In this document: positions 25,119 through 32,295 of the stretch, piece by piece
Layout: each line of letters begins with the position of its first letter
Numbering within the stretch: position 1 is the first letter of the stretch
DNA from: Streptomyces sp. NRRL WC-3742
GTDB lineage: Bacteria > Actinomycetota > Actinomycetes > Streptomycetales > Streptomycetaceae
Reading direction: 5' to 3'
DNA length: 64,000 nucleotides
Assembly (NCBI RefSeq): GCF_000720635.1
Contig: NZ_JOCF01000002.1
Coordinates: forward strand, 145,675 to 209,674
Translations under genes and position numbers: made by a program
The notes under the pieces: generated by a model
Told to the model about the DNA's origin: nothing
Databases searched by the model: none
Seen by the model: the letters and a program-made list of their open reading frames with translations, nothing else

Positions 25119-25748
25119 TCAGAGCGGGCCGCCCGCGAGCAGGTCGTCGACCCGTGCTTCCCCATCACGGTACCTGCGGGTGATCTCGGCGTTGCAACCG
25201 TCCGCCGTGCGCAGCAGCAGCTGGCGACGGCCGGACACCTCGCGCTCGTGCGTCCGCAGCCGCTCCAGCGCGGCCAGCAGGTCCTCGGCCGGGTGCGCGG
25301 CGAGGTCGGCGAGCTGGACGTCGCCCATCAGCTCGTCCGCCTCCAGCCGGGCGTCCAGGGTGCGCGGCGGGCCGAGGGTGACGTGCCGGGCCGAGCGGCG
25401 CACGGTGGAGGGGGCGTCGGTGAGGATCGCCGGCAGCCGGTCCAGCAGTTCCCCGCCCGCCTGGCCGCCGCCCGCCTCCCGGCCCGCCGCCTCCGTCCTC
25501 GGGGCCGGGCCCGCGCCGGGGAGGCCGCCGGAGAGGCCGCCGGGGTCGCGGCGGTCGAGTTCGGCGTGCAGGATGTCCATCCGGCCGTGCAGCAGGCGCC
25601 GCAGGTACGACAGGTCGGCCTCCTGCTCCAGGGTCTCGCGGCGCAGGACGCGCAGCTCGTCCAGGCGCAGGCGCTCCAGGCCGGGATCGCGCTCCCCACC
25701 CCCGCCGCCCGTCGACCGCTCCCGCGCCGCGCTGCTCGCGTCCATCAT
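25119..25748 (-). CDS. rsiG: RsiG-like c-di-GMP-responsive anti-sigma factor of WhiG
   Basis: 209 residues, ATG with AGGTGG four bases upstream. It is almost entirely helical, with two long amphipathic helices (about 24-66 and 150-195) joined by a Gly/Pro-rich linker. Each helix carries the c-di-GMP motif E-x3-S-x2-R-x3-Q-x3-D reported for RsiG, in slightly changed form: E43, S47, R50, H54, D58 and E168, S172, R175, L179, D183. The Gln is thus His in one and Leu in the other. RsiG with c-di-GMP holds the sporulation sigma factor WhiG inactive. The gene order asparaginase-rsiG-dtd-ygfZ-nur fits a streptomycete core region. Identification rests on the motif and size, not on a search. Confidence 0.75.
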   Translation of the reverse strand: MMDASSAARERSTGGGGGERDPGLERLRLDELRVLRRETLEQEADLSYLRRLLHGRMDILHAELDRRDPGGLSGGLPGAGPAPRTEAAGREAGGGQAGGELLDRLPAILTDAPSTVRRSARHVTLGPPRTLDARLEADELMGDVQLADLAAHPAEDLLAALERLRTHEREVSGRRQLLLRTADGCNAEITRRYRDGEARVDDLLAGGPL

Positions 25749-26069
25749 CCAGCCACCTGCCGTCGTCCGATCCCGCCCGCTCACGGCACCCCGTCCCTGC
25801 CGCCGGTCCGGCCCGCCCCCGTCGGGCTCGCGTCCCGTTCGTATGGTCCACCAGCGTGCCACCCCACCCGGCGCGCGCGCACCGCCCGTGCACCCGAACG
25901 GCCCCCTGGCGAACGGGGGTGGCTGATATGACAGAGCCTTTCCCCAGGAAGAGCGGCGCCCGCCACCGCGCAGGCGCTCAGAACACGGCGTGCGCCACCC
26001 CTTCGCGCGCCCCCACTCTGCGCCCCAGGGCCCTCCGAACGGGTTACGGACTCCGGCACAATGGCGGGC
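25749..26069. other. Divergent intergenic region rsiG / dtd
   Basis: 321 bp. A TCATAT hexamer on the minus strand near 25926-25931 is a possible -10 for rsiG with a long leader. A CACAAT box seven bases before the dtd ATG could start a leaderless dtd mRNA. No gene is evident. Confidence 0.4.
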
Positions 26070-26510
26070 ATGCGAGCAGTGGTGCAGCGAGTGACCGAGG
26101 CCAGGGTGACCGTGGCCGGAGAGACCGTCGGCGCGATCGAGGGGCCCGGGCTCTGCGTCCTGGTCGGCGTCACCCACGAGGACACCCCGGCCAAGGCGGC
26201 CCAACTGGCCCGCAAGCTCTGGACGCTGCGGCTGCTGCCGGCCGACAAGGACGGGGTGGAGCAGAGCTGTTCCGACATCGGGGCGCCGCTGCTGGTGATC
26301 AGTCAGTTCACCCTCTACGGCGACGCCCGCAAGGGCCGCCGGCCCACCTGGAACGCCGCCGCCCCCGGCCCGGTCGCCGAGCCGCTGGTGGACGAGGTGG
26401 TGGCGCAGCTGCGCGCGCTGGGGGCCAAGGTGGAGACGGGCCGGTTCGGCGCCGACATGCAGGTGGCGCTGGTGAACGACGGCCCGTTCACCGTCCTCGT
26501 CGAGGTCTGA
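26070..26510 (+). CDS. dtd: D-aminoacyl-tRNA deacylase
   Basis: 146 residues from MRAVVQRV, the normal start of the family; an in-frame ATG three codons earlier is ignored. Both active-site motifs are exact: SQFTLYGD (about 76-83) and NDGPFT (about 137-142, the NxGPxT motif). The dimer removes D-amino acids mischarged onto tRNA. It is divergent from rsiG and converges with ygfZ nine bases on; a 6-bp dyad (26511-26516 with 26525-26530) may serve as shared terminator. Confidence 0.95.
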   Translation: MRAVVQRVTEARVTVAGETVGAIEGPGLCVLVGVTHEDTPAKAAQLARKLWTLRLLPADKDGVEQSCSDIGAPLLVISQFTLYGDARKGRRPTWNAAAPGPVAEPLVDEVVAQLRALGAKVETGRFGADMQVALVNDGPFTVLVEV

Positions 26511-26519
26511 TCCCGCCGG

Positions 26520-27491
26520 CTACTGCGGGACGATCACGTCCTGGGTGCCCGGTACCGTCCCGGCCAGCAGCACCGCGTCCGCCGGGACGTTGCGCTTGAC
26601 GATCGCCAGCGCGATCGGCCCCAGCTCGTGGTGGCGGGCCGAGGAGGTGACGAAGCCGAGCGACCGCCCGTCCGGGTCCGAGGCGAGCCGCACCTCGGTG
26701 CCGTGCGGGGGCAGCGTCTCCTCGGTGCCGTCCAGGTGCAGGAAGACCAGCCGGCGCGGCGGGCGGCCCAGGTTGTGCACCCGGGCGACGGTCTCCTGGC
26801 CGCGGTAGCAGCCCTTCTGCAGGTGGACGGCGGTGCGCAGCCAGTCCACCTCGTGCGGGATGGTGCGGTGGTCGGTCTCGAAGCCGAGCCGGGGCCGGTG
26901 GTCCTCGATGCGCAGCGCCTCGTACGCCCAGATCCCGGCGGCCGGGCCGTACCCGGCGGTGAGCTTCTCCAGGTCGGCGCGCGGCACGAACAGGTCGCGC
27001 CCGTACGGGAGTTCGCGGACGGCGGCGGCGCCCTCGGCGGAGCCCTCGGAGCCGGCGGGCAGGTGGACCACGGCGTAGTCCGCGGTCGCGTCGGCGACCT
27101 CCACCCGGTAGAAGAACTTCATGCTCTCCAGGTACGCCACCAGCGCGCCCTGGGTGCCGGGCTCGACGTGCGCCCAGGTGGTGGTGCCGTCGTCGACCAG
27201 GTAGAGCGCGTGCTCCACGTGCCCGTTCGGGGAGAGCACCAGCGCCTCCACGGCCTGCTGCGCCGGCAGTTCGCTGACGTGCTGGGTGACCAGCAGGTGC
27301 AGCCAGGCCAGCCGGTCGGCGCCGGTGACGGTGAGGACGCCGCGGTGCGAGAGGTCGACGAAGCCGGTGCCGCGCGCGAGGTTGCGTTGTTCGCGGAAGA
27401 TGTCGCCGTAGTGGGCGGCGACGCCCTCGTCGGCCCCCTCGGCGGGGACGGCTCCGGGCAGGGAAAGCAGCGGGCTCTTCACACCGGTCAT
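26520..27491 (-). CDS. ygfZ: YgfZ/GcvT-like folate-binding iron-sulfur cluster repair protein
   Basis: 323 residues. The motif KGCYRGQETVARVHNLG (K-G-C-Y-x-G-Q-E) is the signature of YgfZ, and ALVLSPNGHVEHAL is the N-terminal GcvT-like strand. YgfZ uses tetrahydrofolate to support Fe-S enzymes such as MiaB. The ATG lies 10 bp after the nur stop and has no Shine-Dalgarno; TAAGCT overlapping the nur stop is seven bases upstream, so a leaderless transcript is possible in addition to read-through from nur. Confidence 0.9.
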   Translation of the reverse strand: MTGVKSPLLSLPGAVPAEGADEGVAAHYGDIFREQRNLARGTGFVDLSHRGVLTVTGADRLAWLHLLVTQHVSELPAQQAVEALVLSPNGHVEHALYLVDDGTTTWAHVEPGTQGALVAYLESMKFFYRVEVADATADYAVVHLPAGSEGSAEGAAAVRELPYGRDLFVPRADLEKLTAGYGPAAGIWAYEALRIEDHRPRLGFETDHRTIPHEVDWLRTAVHLQKGCYRGQETVARVHNLGRPPRRLVFLHLDGTEETLPPHGTEVRLASDPDGRSLGFVTSSARHHELGPIALAIVKRNVPADAVLLAGTVPGTQDVIVPQ

Positions 27492-27498
27492 ACCGGCC

Positions 27499-27504
27499 AG
27501 CTTA
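27499..27504 (-). promoter_or_regulatory. Possible -10 box of ygfZ overlapping the nur stop
   Basis: TAAGCT on the minus strand, seven bases before the ygfZ ATG; its TAA is also the nur stop codon. Confidence 0.4.
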
Positions 27505-27966
27505 CGTCCGGGGGTCGGAGAGCTTGGCGGTGCAGTCGGCGCAGCGGCCGAAGATCGCGAAGTGCTTGAGGTCCGTGTCGAAGCCGTGCCGCTCGCGCAG
27601 GCTGTCGATCAGCGGCTGGGCGATCTCGGTGCCGGTCTCGGTGACCTGGTCGCAGTCCCGGCAGACCAGGTGCAGGTGGTGGTGGCGCCCGGCCAGGTGG
27701 TAGGTCGGGGCGCCGTGGCCGAGGTGGGCGTGCGAGACGAGGCCCAGCTCCTCCAGCAGCTCCAGCGTGCGGTAGACGGTGGAGATGTTGACGCCGCTGG
27801 CGGTGCGCCGCACGTGGCAGAGGATGTCGTCGGGGGTGGCGTGGTCGAGCACGTCGACGGCCTCCAGGACGAGCTGGCGCTGCGGGGTGAGCCGGTACCC
27901 GCGCTCGCGCAGGTCGGCCTTCCAGTCGCCGGAGAGCTGCCAGTCGGTGGTGCCGGTGTCCGCCAC
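27502..27966 (-). CDS. nur: Nickel-responsive Fur-family repressor Nur
   Basis: 154 residues from a GTG with AGGGAC five bases upstream. A winged helix (YRLTPQRQLVLEAVDVLDHATPDDI, INISTVYRTLELLEELGL) is followed by the metal domain. All ligands known from the S. coelicolor Nur structure are kept at the same spacing: H42, H95, H97, H99 for the M site and H79, H81, H135 for the Ni site. Two CxxC pairs (102-105 and 142-145) could bind zinc. Nur with nickel represses Fe-superoxide dismutase and nickel uptake. A zinc or iron sensor is unlikely because of the Ni-site histidines. Confidence 0.92.
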   Translation of the reverse strand: MADTGTTDWQLSGDWKADLRERGYRLTPQRQLVLEAVDVLDHATPDDILCHVRRTASGVNISTVYRTLELLEELGLVSHAHLGHGAPTYHLAGRHHHLHLVCRDCDQVTETGTEIAQPLIDSLRERHGFDTDLKHFAIFGRCADCTAKLSDPRT

Positions 27967-28006
27967 TGTCTGTCCCTGCCAAGGTCGGGGGGGTCCTGAT
28001 GCCAGT

Positions 28007-28035
28007 GTAGGGACCGGCCCGGGGCCGGTCCCTAC
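28007..28035 (-). terminator. Terminator of the nitrobindin-like gene
   Basis: A perfect stem of about 13-14 bp (from GTAGGGACC) with a very short loop, 20 bp after the stop at 28056 and 40 bp before nur. Confidence 0.75.
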
Positions 28036-28055
28036 CTCGTGCCTTGCGGAGAGCC

Positions 28056-28658
28056 TTACTTGAAGAAGGCGATCCCGTCGTCCGGCAGGTCGTTGATGTC
28101 CTTGATCAACTGGGCCGGGCTGAGCACCTTCTTCAGCTGCGCGGACATGTACGGCCGCAGGGGCACCTGGGGCGCGGCCTTCTCGCCGACCCAGAGCAGC
28201 TCGTTGTTGACGAAGCCGTACAGGCGCTTGCCGCCCGAGTACTCCGGGGAGCCCTCGATCCGGGCCACCGCGTCCGTGGAGACGTCGATCTGCGGCTTGC
28301 CGTCGGCCAGCTCGCCGTACCAGATCTCCACGGTGCCGTCGTCGCGGACGGAGGAGATCTCGATCCCGCGGGCACCGCTGGTGCCGTGCTGGTTGCTGGT
28401 GATGCGCCAGAACGCGTGCTCGTTCTCCAGCGGGCGGACCTTCTCGCCCTCCTCGTCCAGGACCCAGGTGCGGGACCGGAACTCCAGGAAGGGGCGGCCG
28501 TCGTGCCGGATCACGATCTCCTGGCCGAAGTTGCACTTCTCCGTGCCCGGGCCCACCTCATTGGGCAGAGGGGCGTAGACGCCCGCGCCCTCCCACGTGC
28601 CGAGGAGGAAGGCGAGCGGGACGACGTCCTGGTGGAGGTCAGAGGGGATCTCGATCAT
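28056..28658 (-). CDS. Nitrobindin-like / FABP-fold heme-binding protein
   Basis: 200 residues. LLGTWEGAGVY near the N-terminus is the GxWxGxG motif of nitrobindins and related ten-stranded beta-barrels (DUF1794), and FLEFRSRTW, HAFWRITSN and EIWYGELADG are consecutive strands. Members bind ferric heme and can react with NO or peroxynitrite. The heme-ligand His cannot be fixed by eye. AGGA is only two bases before the ATG, so the start may be leaderless or slightly downstream. Location next to nur is conserved in related genomes as far as I recall. Confidence 0.8.
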   Translation of the reverse strand: MIEIPSDLHQDVVPLAFLLGTWEGAGVYAPLPNEVGPGTEKCNFGQEIVIRHDGRPFLEFRSRTWVLDEEGEKVRPLENEHAFWRITSNQHGTSGARGIEISSVRDDGTVEIWYGELADGKPQIDVSTDAVARIEGSPEYSGGKRLYGFVNNELLWVGEKAAPQVPLRPYMSAQLKKVLSPAQLIKDINDLPDDGIAFFK

Positions 28659-28708
28659 GTTCCTGGTCGCTGTCGTCGGTGTGCGGATGCCTCAACCGTA
28701 CGGCAGGC

Positions 28709-28816
28709 TCAGCGCTGGCCCTGGTACAGCTTCATCACCGAGAAGATGGCGAACCAGGTGATCAGCACAGCCATGAGGGCCAGCAGACCGTCGAAGAAGT
28801 ATTCCAGAGCGGACAC
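28709..28816 (-). CDS. 35-residue single-helix membrane peptide
   Basis: A short open frame from a GTG at 28816 with GGGAG six bases upstream, ending TGA at 28709-28711. The peptide starts VSALEYFFDGLLALM, continues as a hydrophobic helix of about 22 residues and ends VMKLYQGQR. That is one membrane helix with a basic C-terminus, the look of a real small membrane protein. Codon third positions are GC-rich. It lies 50 bp upstream of the nitrobindin-like gene on the same strand, so the two may share a transcript. Function unknown. Confidence 0.65.
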   Translation of the reverse strand: MSALEYFFDGLLALMAVLITWFAIFSVMKLYQGQR

Positions 28817-29003
28817 GGGGAGCTCCCAGGCGACGACAGTGTGGTGGATCGTTCGCCGCTCACTCTATCCGCCGGGCATTCCCCGGTCGTGGTGAGCCCC
28901 ACCACCTGGGGCGGGTCTTTCGGCTCACGCCGGGAGGACATCCGCCGCCCAAGGTTTGCCCAAGGGATTCGGGGATGACGGCGGGCCGGGGCCGCCGGAG
29001 CTC

Positions 29004-29009
29004 TAAGGT
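29004..29009 (+). promoter_or_regulatory. -10 box of the DsrE-like gene (leaderless)
   Basis: TAAGGT, six bases before the ATG at 29016. No Shine-Dalgarno is present. Confidence 0.55.
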
Positions 29010-29015
29010 GTCGCC

Positions 29016-29378
29016 ATGTCGAAGAAACTGGTCATCAAGGTCACCGCCGGGGCGGACGCGCCGGAGCGGTGCTCGCAGGCGTTCACGGTGGCGGCGGTGG
29101 CCGTCGCCAGCGGGATCGACGTCTCGCTCTGGCTGACCGGGGAGTCCTCCTGGTTCGCCCTGCCGGGGAGGGCGGCGGAGTTCGAGCTGCCGCACGCGGC
29201 GCCGCTGCCGGACCTCCTGGAGGCGATCCTGGCGGCCGGTTCGGTGACGCTGTGCACCCAGTGCGCGACCCGGCGCGGGATCGAGCAGAAGGACACCGTC
29301 GAGGGCGTCCGGATCGCGGGCGCGCAGGTCTTCGTCAGCGAGATCATGTCGGACGGCGTGCAGGCGCTCGTCTACTGA
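29016..29378 (+). CDS. DsrE/DsrF-like family protein
   Basis: 120 residues, MSKKLVIKVTAGADAPERCSQAFTVAAVAVASGIDVSLWLTGES, the DsrE fold, with two Cys residues in VTLCTQCATRRGIEQKD (about 75-91) that could carry a persulfide. Such proteins act in sulfur relay, although the small actinobacterial members are not characterised. Likely leaderless. Its last seven bases overlap the end of the convergent DUF3099 gene. Neighbouring genes are sulfur-related (DUF1416, rhodanese). Confidence 0.82.
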   Translation: MSKKLVIKVTAGADAPERCSQAFTVAAVAVASGIDVSLWLTGESSWFALPGRAAEFELPHAAPLPDLLEAILAAGSVTLCTQCATRRGIEQKDTVEGVRIAGAQVFVSEIMSDGVQALVY

Positions 29379-29650
29379 CGAGGACGGTCGGGGCGGTCGG
29401 GGCGGTCACGGTCGTGGCCGGGCTCGTCCCACTTGGGGTCGTCCCAGCGCGGGTCGTTCCACCAGTCGTCGTCCGGGTCCCTCTTGTTGGCGAACACCGA
29501 GGCGGCCGGCGGGATGACCATCGCCACCAGGCACAGGCCGATCGCCGCACCCACCGAGAAGAACCGCACCACGCCCCAGGCCAGCACGAACAGGCCGAGG
29601 CAGACGCCCATCAGGACGTAGTACCAACGCCGCCGCCGTCTCGCCTGCAC
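29372..29650 (-). CDS. DUF3099 small membrane protein
   Basis: 92 residues with a basic start (QARRRRRWYY), two membrane helices (about 9-28 and 33-51) and a polar tail rich in Asp, Trp, Pro and Arg (DDDWWNDPRWDDPKWDEPGHD). This is the DUF3099 pattern of actinobacteria; the function is unknown. GTG start without a spaced ribosome site, but TACCGT lies six bases upstream, so it is probably leaderless. The 3' coding end has a 9-bp repeat that encodes DRP units, and the stop is inside the convergent DsrE gene. Confidence 0.82.
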   Translation of the reverse strand: MQARRRRRWYYVLMGVCLGLFVLAWGVVRFFSVGAAIGLCLVAMVIPPAASVFANKRDPDDDWWNDPRWDDPKWDEPGHDRDRPDRPDRPRQ

Positions 29651-29656
29651 GCTTCC

Positions 29657-29662
29657 ACGGTA
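29657..29662 (-). promoter_or_regulatory. -10 box of DUF3099 gene (leaderless)
   Basis: TACCGT on the minus strand six bases before the GTG; its -35 region falls inside the adjacent terminator hairpin. Confidence 0.5.
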
Positions 29663-29665
29663 CGG

Positions 29666-29696
29666 CGGAGGGCCCCTGCTCGGCAGGGGCCCTCCG
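29666..29696 (-). terminator. Terminator after DUF1416, before DUF3099
   Basis: A perfect 14-bp stem (29666-29679 with 29683-29696) and a 3-nt loop, 40 bp after the DUF1416 stop. Confidence 0.8.
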
Positions 29697-29709
29697 TCCG
29701 TTCCTGAAG

Positions 29710-29742
29710 CCGATCAAAGGCTGATCAGGGGCTGATCAGACC
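29710..29742. repeat. Three 11-bp tandem repeats across the DUF1416 stop
   Basis: CCGATCAAAGG, CTGATCAGGGG and CTGATCAGACC head to tail. The stop codon of DUF1416 (29736-29738) lies in the last copy; read in the gene direction each copy carries TGATC. Confidence 0.85.
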
Positions 29743-30026
29743 GCGATCGCGACCTCGACGGCGGTGCCCTGGGAGGCCACCACCTGACGGTCCACGGTCT
29801 GGCCCGGCACCAGCGCGCGCAGGGTCCACTTGCCCGGGCGGGCGAAGAAGCGGAACTGCCCGGTCGCCGAGGTGGGCACCTCGGCCGTGAACTCGTTGTT
29901 CTCGTCCAGCAGCCGGACGTAGCCGTTGACCGGCTCACCGTCGCGGGTCACCGAACCCTGGATGATCGTCTCGTTCGCCACGTCTACTCCTGCCAGGTCC
30001 GGGCCGCCGGCCTTCGCACCGCACAT
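29736..30026 (-). CDS. DUF1416 protein
   Basis: 96 residues, MCGAKAGGPDLAGVD then a beta-sandwich: IIQGSVTRDGEPVNGYVRLLD, FTAEVPTSATGQFRFFARPGKWTLRALVPG. AGAAGGGA is well placed before the ATG. DUF1416 genes follow rhodanese genes throughout actinobacteria, as here with a 39-bp gap, so the two products probably work together. The transthyretin/carboxypeptidase regulatory-like fold suggests protein binding; the role is unknown. The Cys at position 2 is conserved in the family as far as I recall. Confidence 0.87.
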   Translation of the reverse strand: MCGAKAGGPDLAGVDVANETIIQGSVTRDGEPVNGYVRLLDENNEFTAEVPTSATGQFRFFARPGKWTLRALVPGQTVDRQVVASQGTAVEVAIAV

Positions 30027-30065
30027 GTCTTCGTTTCCCTTCTGACTTACCGCGCGAGCCGGGGC

Positions 30066-30902
30066 TCAGTTGCTGCCGAGCTCGATCGGCACGCCGACGA
30101 GGCTGCCGTACTCGGTCCACGAGCCGTCGTAGTTCTTGACGTTCTCCTGGCCGAGCAGCTCGTGCAGCACGAACCAGGTGAGCGCGGAGCGCTCGCCGAT
30201 GCGGCAGTAGGCGATGGTGTCCTTCGCCAGGTCGACGCCCTCGGCCTCGTACAGGGCCTTGAGCTCGTCGTCGCTCTTGAAGGTGCCGTCGTCGTTGGCG
30301 TTCTTGGCCCACGGGATGTTGCGGGCGCTCGGCACGTGGCCGGGGCGCTGCGACTGCTCCTGCGGGAGGTGGGCCGGGGCGAGCAGCTTGCCGGAGAACT
30401 CGTCGGGCGAGCGGACGTCGACCAGGTTGAGGTAGCCGATCGCGGCGATCACGTCGTCGCGGAAGGCGCGGATGGAGGAGTCCACGGCCTGGGCCTTGTA
30501 CTCGGTGGCCGGACGGGCCGGGACCTCGACGACCAGGTCGCGGGAGTCCAGCTCCCACTTCTTGCGGCCGCCGTCCAGCAGGCGGACGTCGCCGTGGCCG
30601 TACAGCTTGAAGTACCAGTAGGCGTACGAGGCGAACCAGTTGTTGTTGCCGCCGTACAGGACGACGGTGTCGTCGTTGGCGATGCCCTTGGCGCTGAGCA
30701 GCGCCTCGAAGCCGGCCTGGTCGATGAAGTCGCGGCGCACCGGGTCCTGGAGGTCCTGCTTCCAGTCGATCCGGACGGCGTTGCGGATGTGGTTCTTCTC
30801 GTAGGCGGAGGTGTCCTCGTCGACCTCGACGATGACGACCTTCGGGTCGTCCAGGTGGGCCTGGACCCAGTCGGCGTCGACCAGGACGTCGCTGCGGCTC
30901 AT
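30066..30902 (-). CDS. Thiosulfate sulfurtransferase (two-domain rhodanese)
   Basis: 278 residues from MSRSDVLVDADW, chosen because GGAG lies nine bases upstream; an ATG at 30917 adds five residues. Two rhodanese domains (about 5-125 and 150-275): the first inactive, the second with the persulfide-forming Cys in AYCRIGERSALTWFVL. It moves sulfane sulfur from thiosulfate to an acceptor such as cyanide or a thiol. Actinobacterial homologues are often named CysA or SseA. A leaderless Cys-rich leader peptide lies 233 bp upstream on the same strand, so expression may respond to cysteine supply. Operon with DUF1416. Confidence 0.9.
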   Translation of the reverse strand: MSRSDVLVDADWVQAHLDDPKVVIVEVDEDTSAYEKNHIRNAVRIDWKQDLQDPVRRDFIDQAGFEALLSAKGIANDDTVVLYGGNNNWFASYAYWYFKLYGHGDVRLLDGGRKKWELDSRDLVVEVPARPATEYKAQAVDSSIRAFRDDVIAAIGYLNLVDVRSPDEFSGKLLAPAHLPQEQSQRPGHVPSARNIPWAKNANDDGTFKSDDELKALYEAEGVDLAKDTIAYCRIGERSALTWFVLHELLGQENVKNYDGSWTEYGSLVGVPIELGSN

Positions 30903-30988
30903 GGTGGTGTTCTCCATCCGAGGGCGGTGTGGCGGAAGGTGCTGCTCAGGGTGCTGCAGGGCTGCCGGGTGGACACCTGTTCCGAAAG

Positions 30989-31014
30989 CCCGTCCGAATG
31001 TCGAGACGGACGGG
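30989..31014 (-). promoter_or_regulatory. Candidate attenuator hairpin before the sulfurtransferase
   Basis: A perfect 8-bp stem (30989-30996 with 31007-31014, CCCGTCCG arms) in the leader between the Cys-rich peptide and the sulfurtransferase, followed in the mRNA by CTTTC. It could act as a conditional terminator; the T-run is weak. Confidence 0.4.
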
Positions 31015-31135
31015 GGGATGCGGTACGACCGGGCGGGAGACTGCGGAGTACGGCGGCAACCTGCGGCCGGAGCGGCCGGCGGAGGTCACCGGGAGGATCG
31101 GCGGCGGGCTGCAACTGCCCTGCCAGGATGCCGAT

Positions 31136-31216
31136 TCAGCGCATTCGACACAGACAGGCGGACACGCGGCACAGGTCGACCGCCCGCCGCTTCGTGAGAT
31201 CCGCCTGTCGCTTCAT
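31136..31216 (-). CDS. Cys-rich leader peptide upstream of the sulfurtransferase
   Basis: 26 residues, from the ATG at 31216 to TGA at 31136-31138. It begins MKRQADLTKRRAVDLCRV and contains the motif LCRVSACLCR, with three Cys residues in eight. This is the motif of the actinobacterial Cys-rich leader peptides found before sulfur genes; in mycobacteria related leaderless peptides act as cysteine-responsive attenuators. The ATG is seven bases from a TAGCAT -10 box, so the mRNA should start at the A of the ATG. Slow translation at the Cys codons when cysteine is scarce would then change folding of the 233-nt leader. Confidence 0.82.
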   Translation of the reverse strand: MKRQADLTKRRAVDLCRVSACLCRMR

Positions 31217-31223
31217 GTCGACG

Positions 31224-31253
31224 ATGCTAGGGACACTCGAGGGCCGCTGTCAT
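31224..31253 (-). promoter_or_regulatory. Leaderless promoter of the leader peptide and sulfurtransferase operon
   Basis: ATGACA (31248-31253), an 18-bp spacer and TAGCAT (31224-31229), seven bases before the leader ATG. Confidence 0.75.
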
Positions 31254-31366
31254 CAGCGTATCGAATGGCGAGACCAGGAAGCTCACATTCCGGGATTTGC
31301 CTCCCCCGCACCCACGGCGGGCCCGGGCCGCGGCGGCGCGGCGGCGCAGAACGGGCGGAAACGACA

Positions 31367-31408
31367 CCGCTCCGCGGGTCGCGCTGGACAGCGCGTCTCG
31401 CGGAGCGG
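31367..31408 (-). terminator. Terminator of the DUF2993 gene
   Basis: A perfect 10-bp stem (31367-31376 with 31399-31408) with an inner GCGC/GCGC stem, followed by TGTCGTTT on the transcript, 22 bp after the stop. Confidence 0.75.
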
Positions 31409-31430
31409 AACGAAGGTTCGGACGGGCCCG

Positions 31431-32195
31431 TCAGCCGTGGAGCTGGACGTCCTTGCCGTCGAAGGCCAGCCGGAGCCCCTCCTCGACCGGCACGGCGCCG
31501 TCCTTGTCGGCCAGCTTCAGCCCGGCCGGCAGCGAGTCCAGGGTGAGGCTCACCGGCTCCACCTGCTGACCGGACACCCCGGCGAGCGCACCGGCGAGGC
31601 CGCTCAGCTGGAAGCCGTCCACCGTGATCGTGTTGCCCTTGGTGCGCACCGTGCCCTCGCCGACCGGCAGCGGCCCCAGCGACGCCTTCACCTTGCCGGG
31701 CCCGCCGTAGGAGAGGCTCACCCGGGAGGAGCTGCCGACCGGGAGCTTGCCGTGCACCAACTGGCTCGCCGGGGGCAGCAGTTGGGCGAGGTCCGCGTAG
31801 GTGATCACCCCGCTGCCGCTACCGCTGTCCACGGTGACGCTGCTCAGCCCGTCCTTCACCCTGACCCCGGACAGCTTCGCCTCGAAGGCGTGCATCGCCA
31901 CCTTCTGGCCGCCCTCGCCGACGGCCACGTTGTCCGAGGTGACCCTGACGTCGTCCAGGTCCATCGACAGCGCCTGGGTGAGGAACGGGAAGCCCTCGAT
32001 CGACACGTCCGGCTTCTGGTTCATCCAGCCGCTCTTCACGATCCGGTCGGCGGCCTCGTCCTCGGCCACGCCGACCGCGATCCGGTCGGCCCCCACCAGC
32101 AGGCCGCAGAGCACCGCCAGGCCGATCGTGGCCTTCAGCCATCCGCGCATCGCGCTCCCCCGTCGTCGCCGGTCGCCGTCGTCGTTCGCCGTCAC
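31431..32195 (-). CDS. DUF2993 membrane-anchored protein
   Basis: 254 residues from a GTG with AGGAG nine bases upstream; an ATG at 32150 is a weaker alternative. A basic N-terminus and one membrane helix (about 18-36, WLKATIGLAVLCGLLVGAD) are followed by an extracytoplasmic domain with repeated KSGWMNQKPDVSIEGFPFLTQAL and DVRVTSDNVAVGEGGQKV patterns, the DUF2993 fold. These proteins are widespread in mycolate-lacking and mycolate-containing actinobacteria; a lipid-transfer-like function has been suggested from fold, but nothing is shown. Same strand as the membrane protein at 32296, 100 bp apart. Confidence 0.8.
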   Translation of the reverse strand: MTANDDGDRRRRGSAMRGWLKATIGLAVLCGLLVGADRIAVGVAEDEAADRIVKSGWMNQKPDVSIEGFPFLTQALSMDLDDVRVTSDNVAVGEGGQKVAMHAFEAKLSGVRVKDGLSSVTVDSGSGSGVITYADLAQLLPPASQLVHGKLPVGSSSRVSLSYGGPGKVKASLGPLPVGEGTVRTKGNTITVDGFQLSGLAGALAGVSGQQVEPVSLTLDSLPAGLKLADKDGAVPVEEGLRLAFDGKDVQLHG

Positions 32196-32295
32196 CGGTG
32201 GCCGCTCCTGCGACCACTCCCGCCCCGACCGTACGACGAACCGCCCCGGAGCTTGGTTCCGAGGCGGTTCGAGGTGTGCCGTGCGTCGCCCGCCG

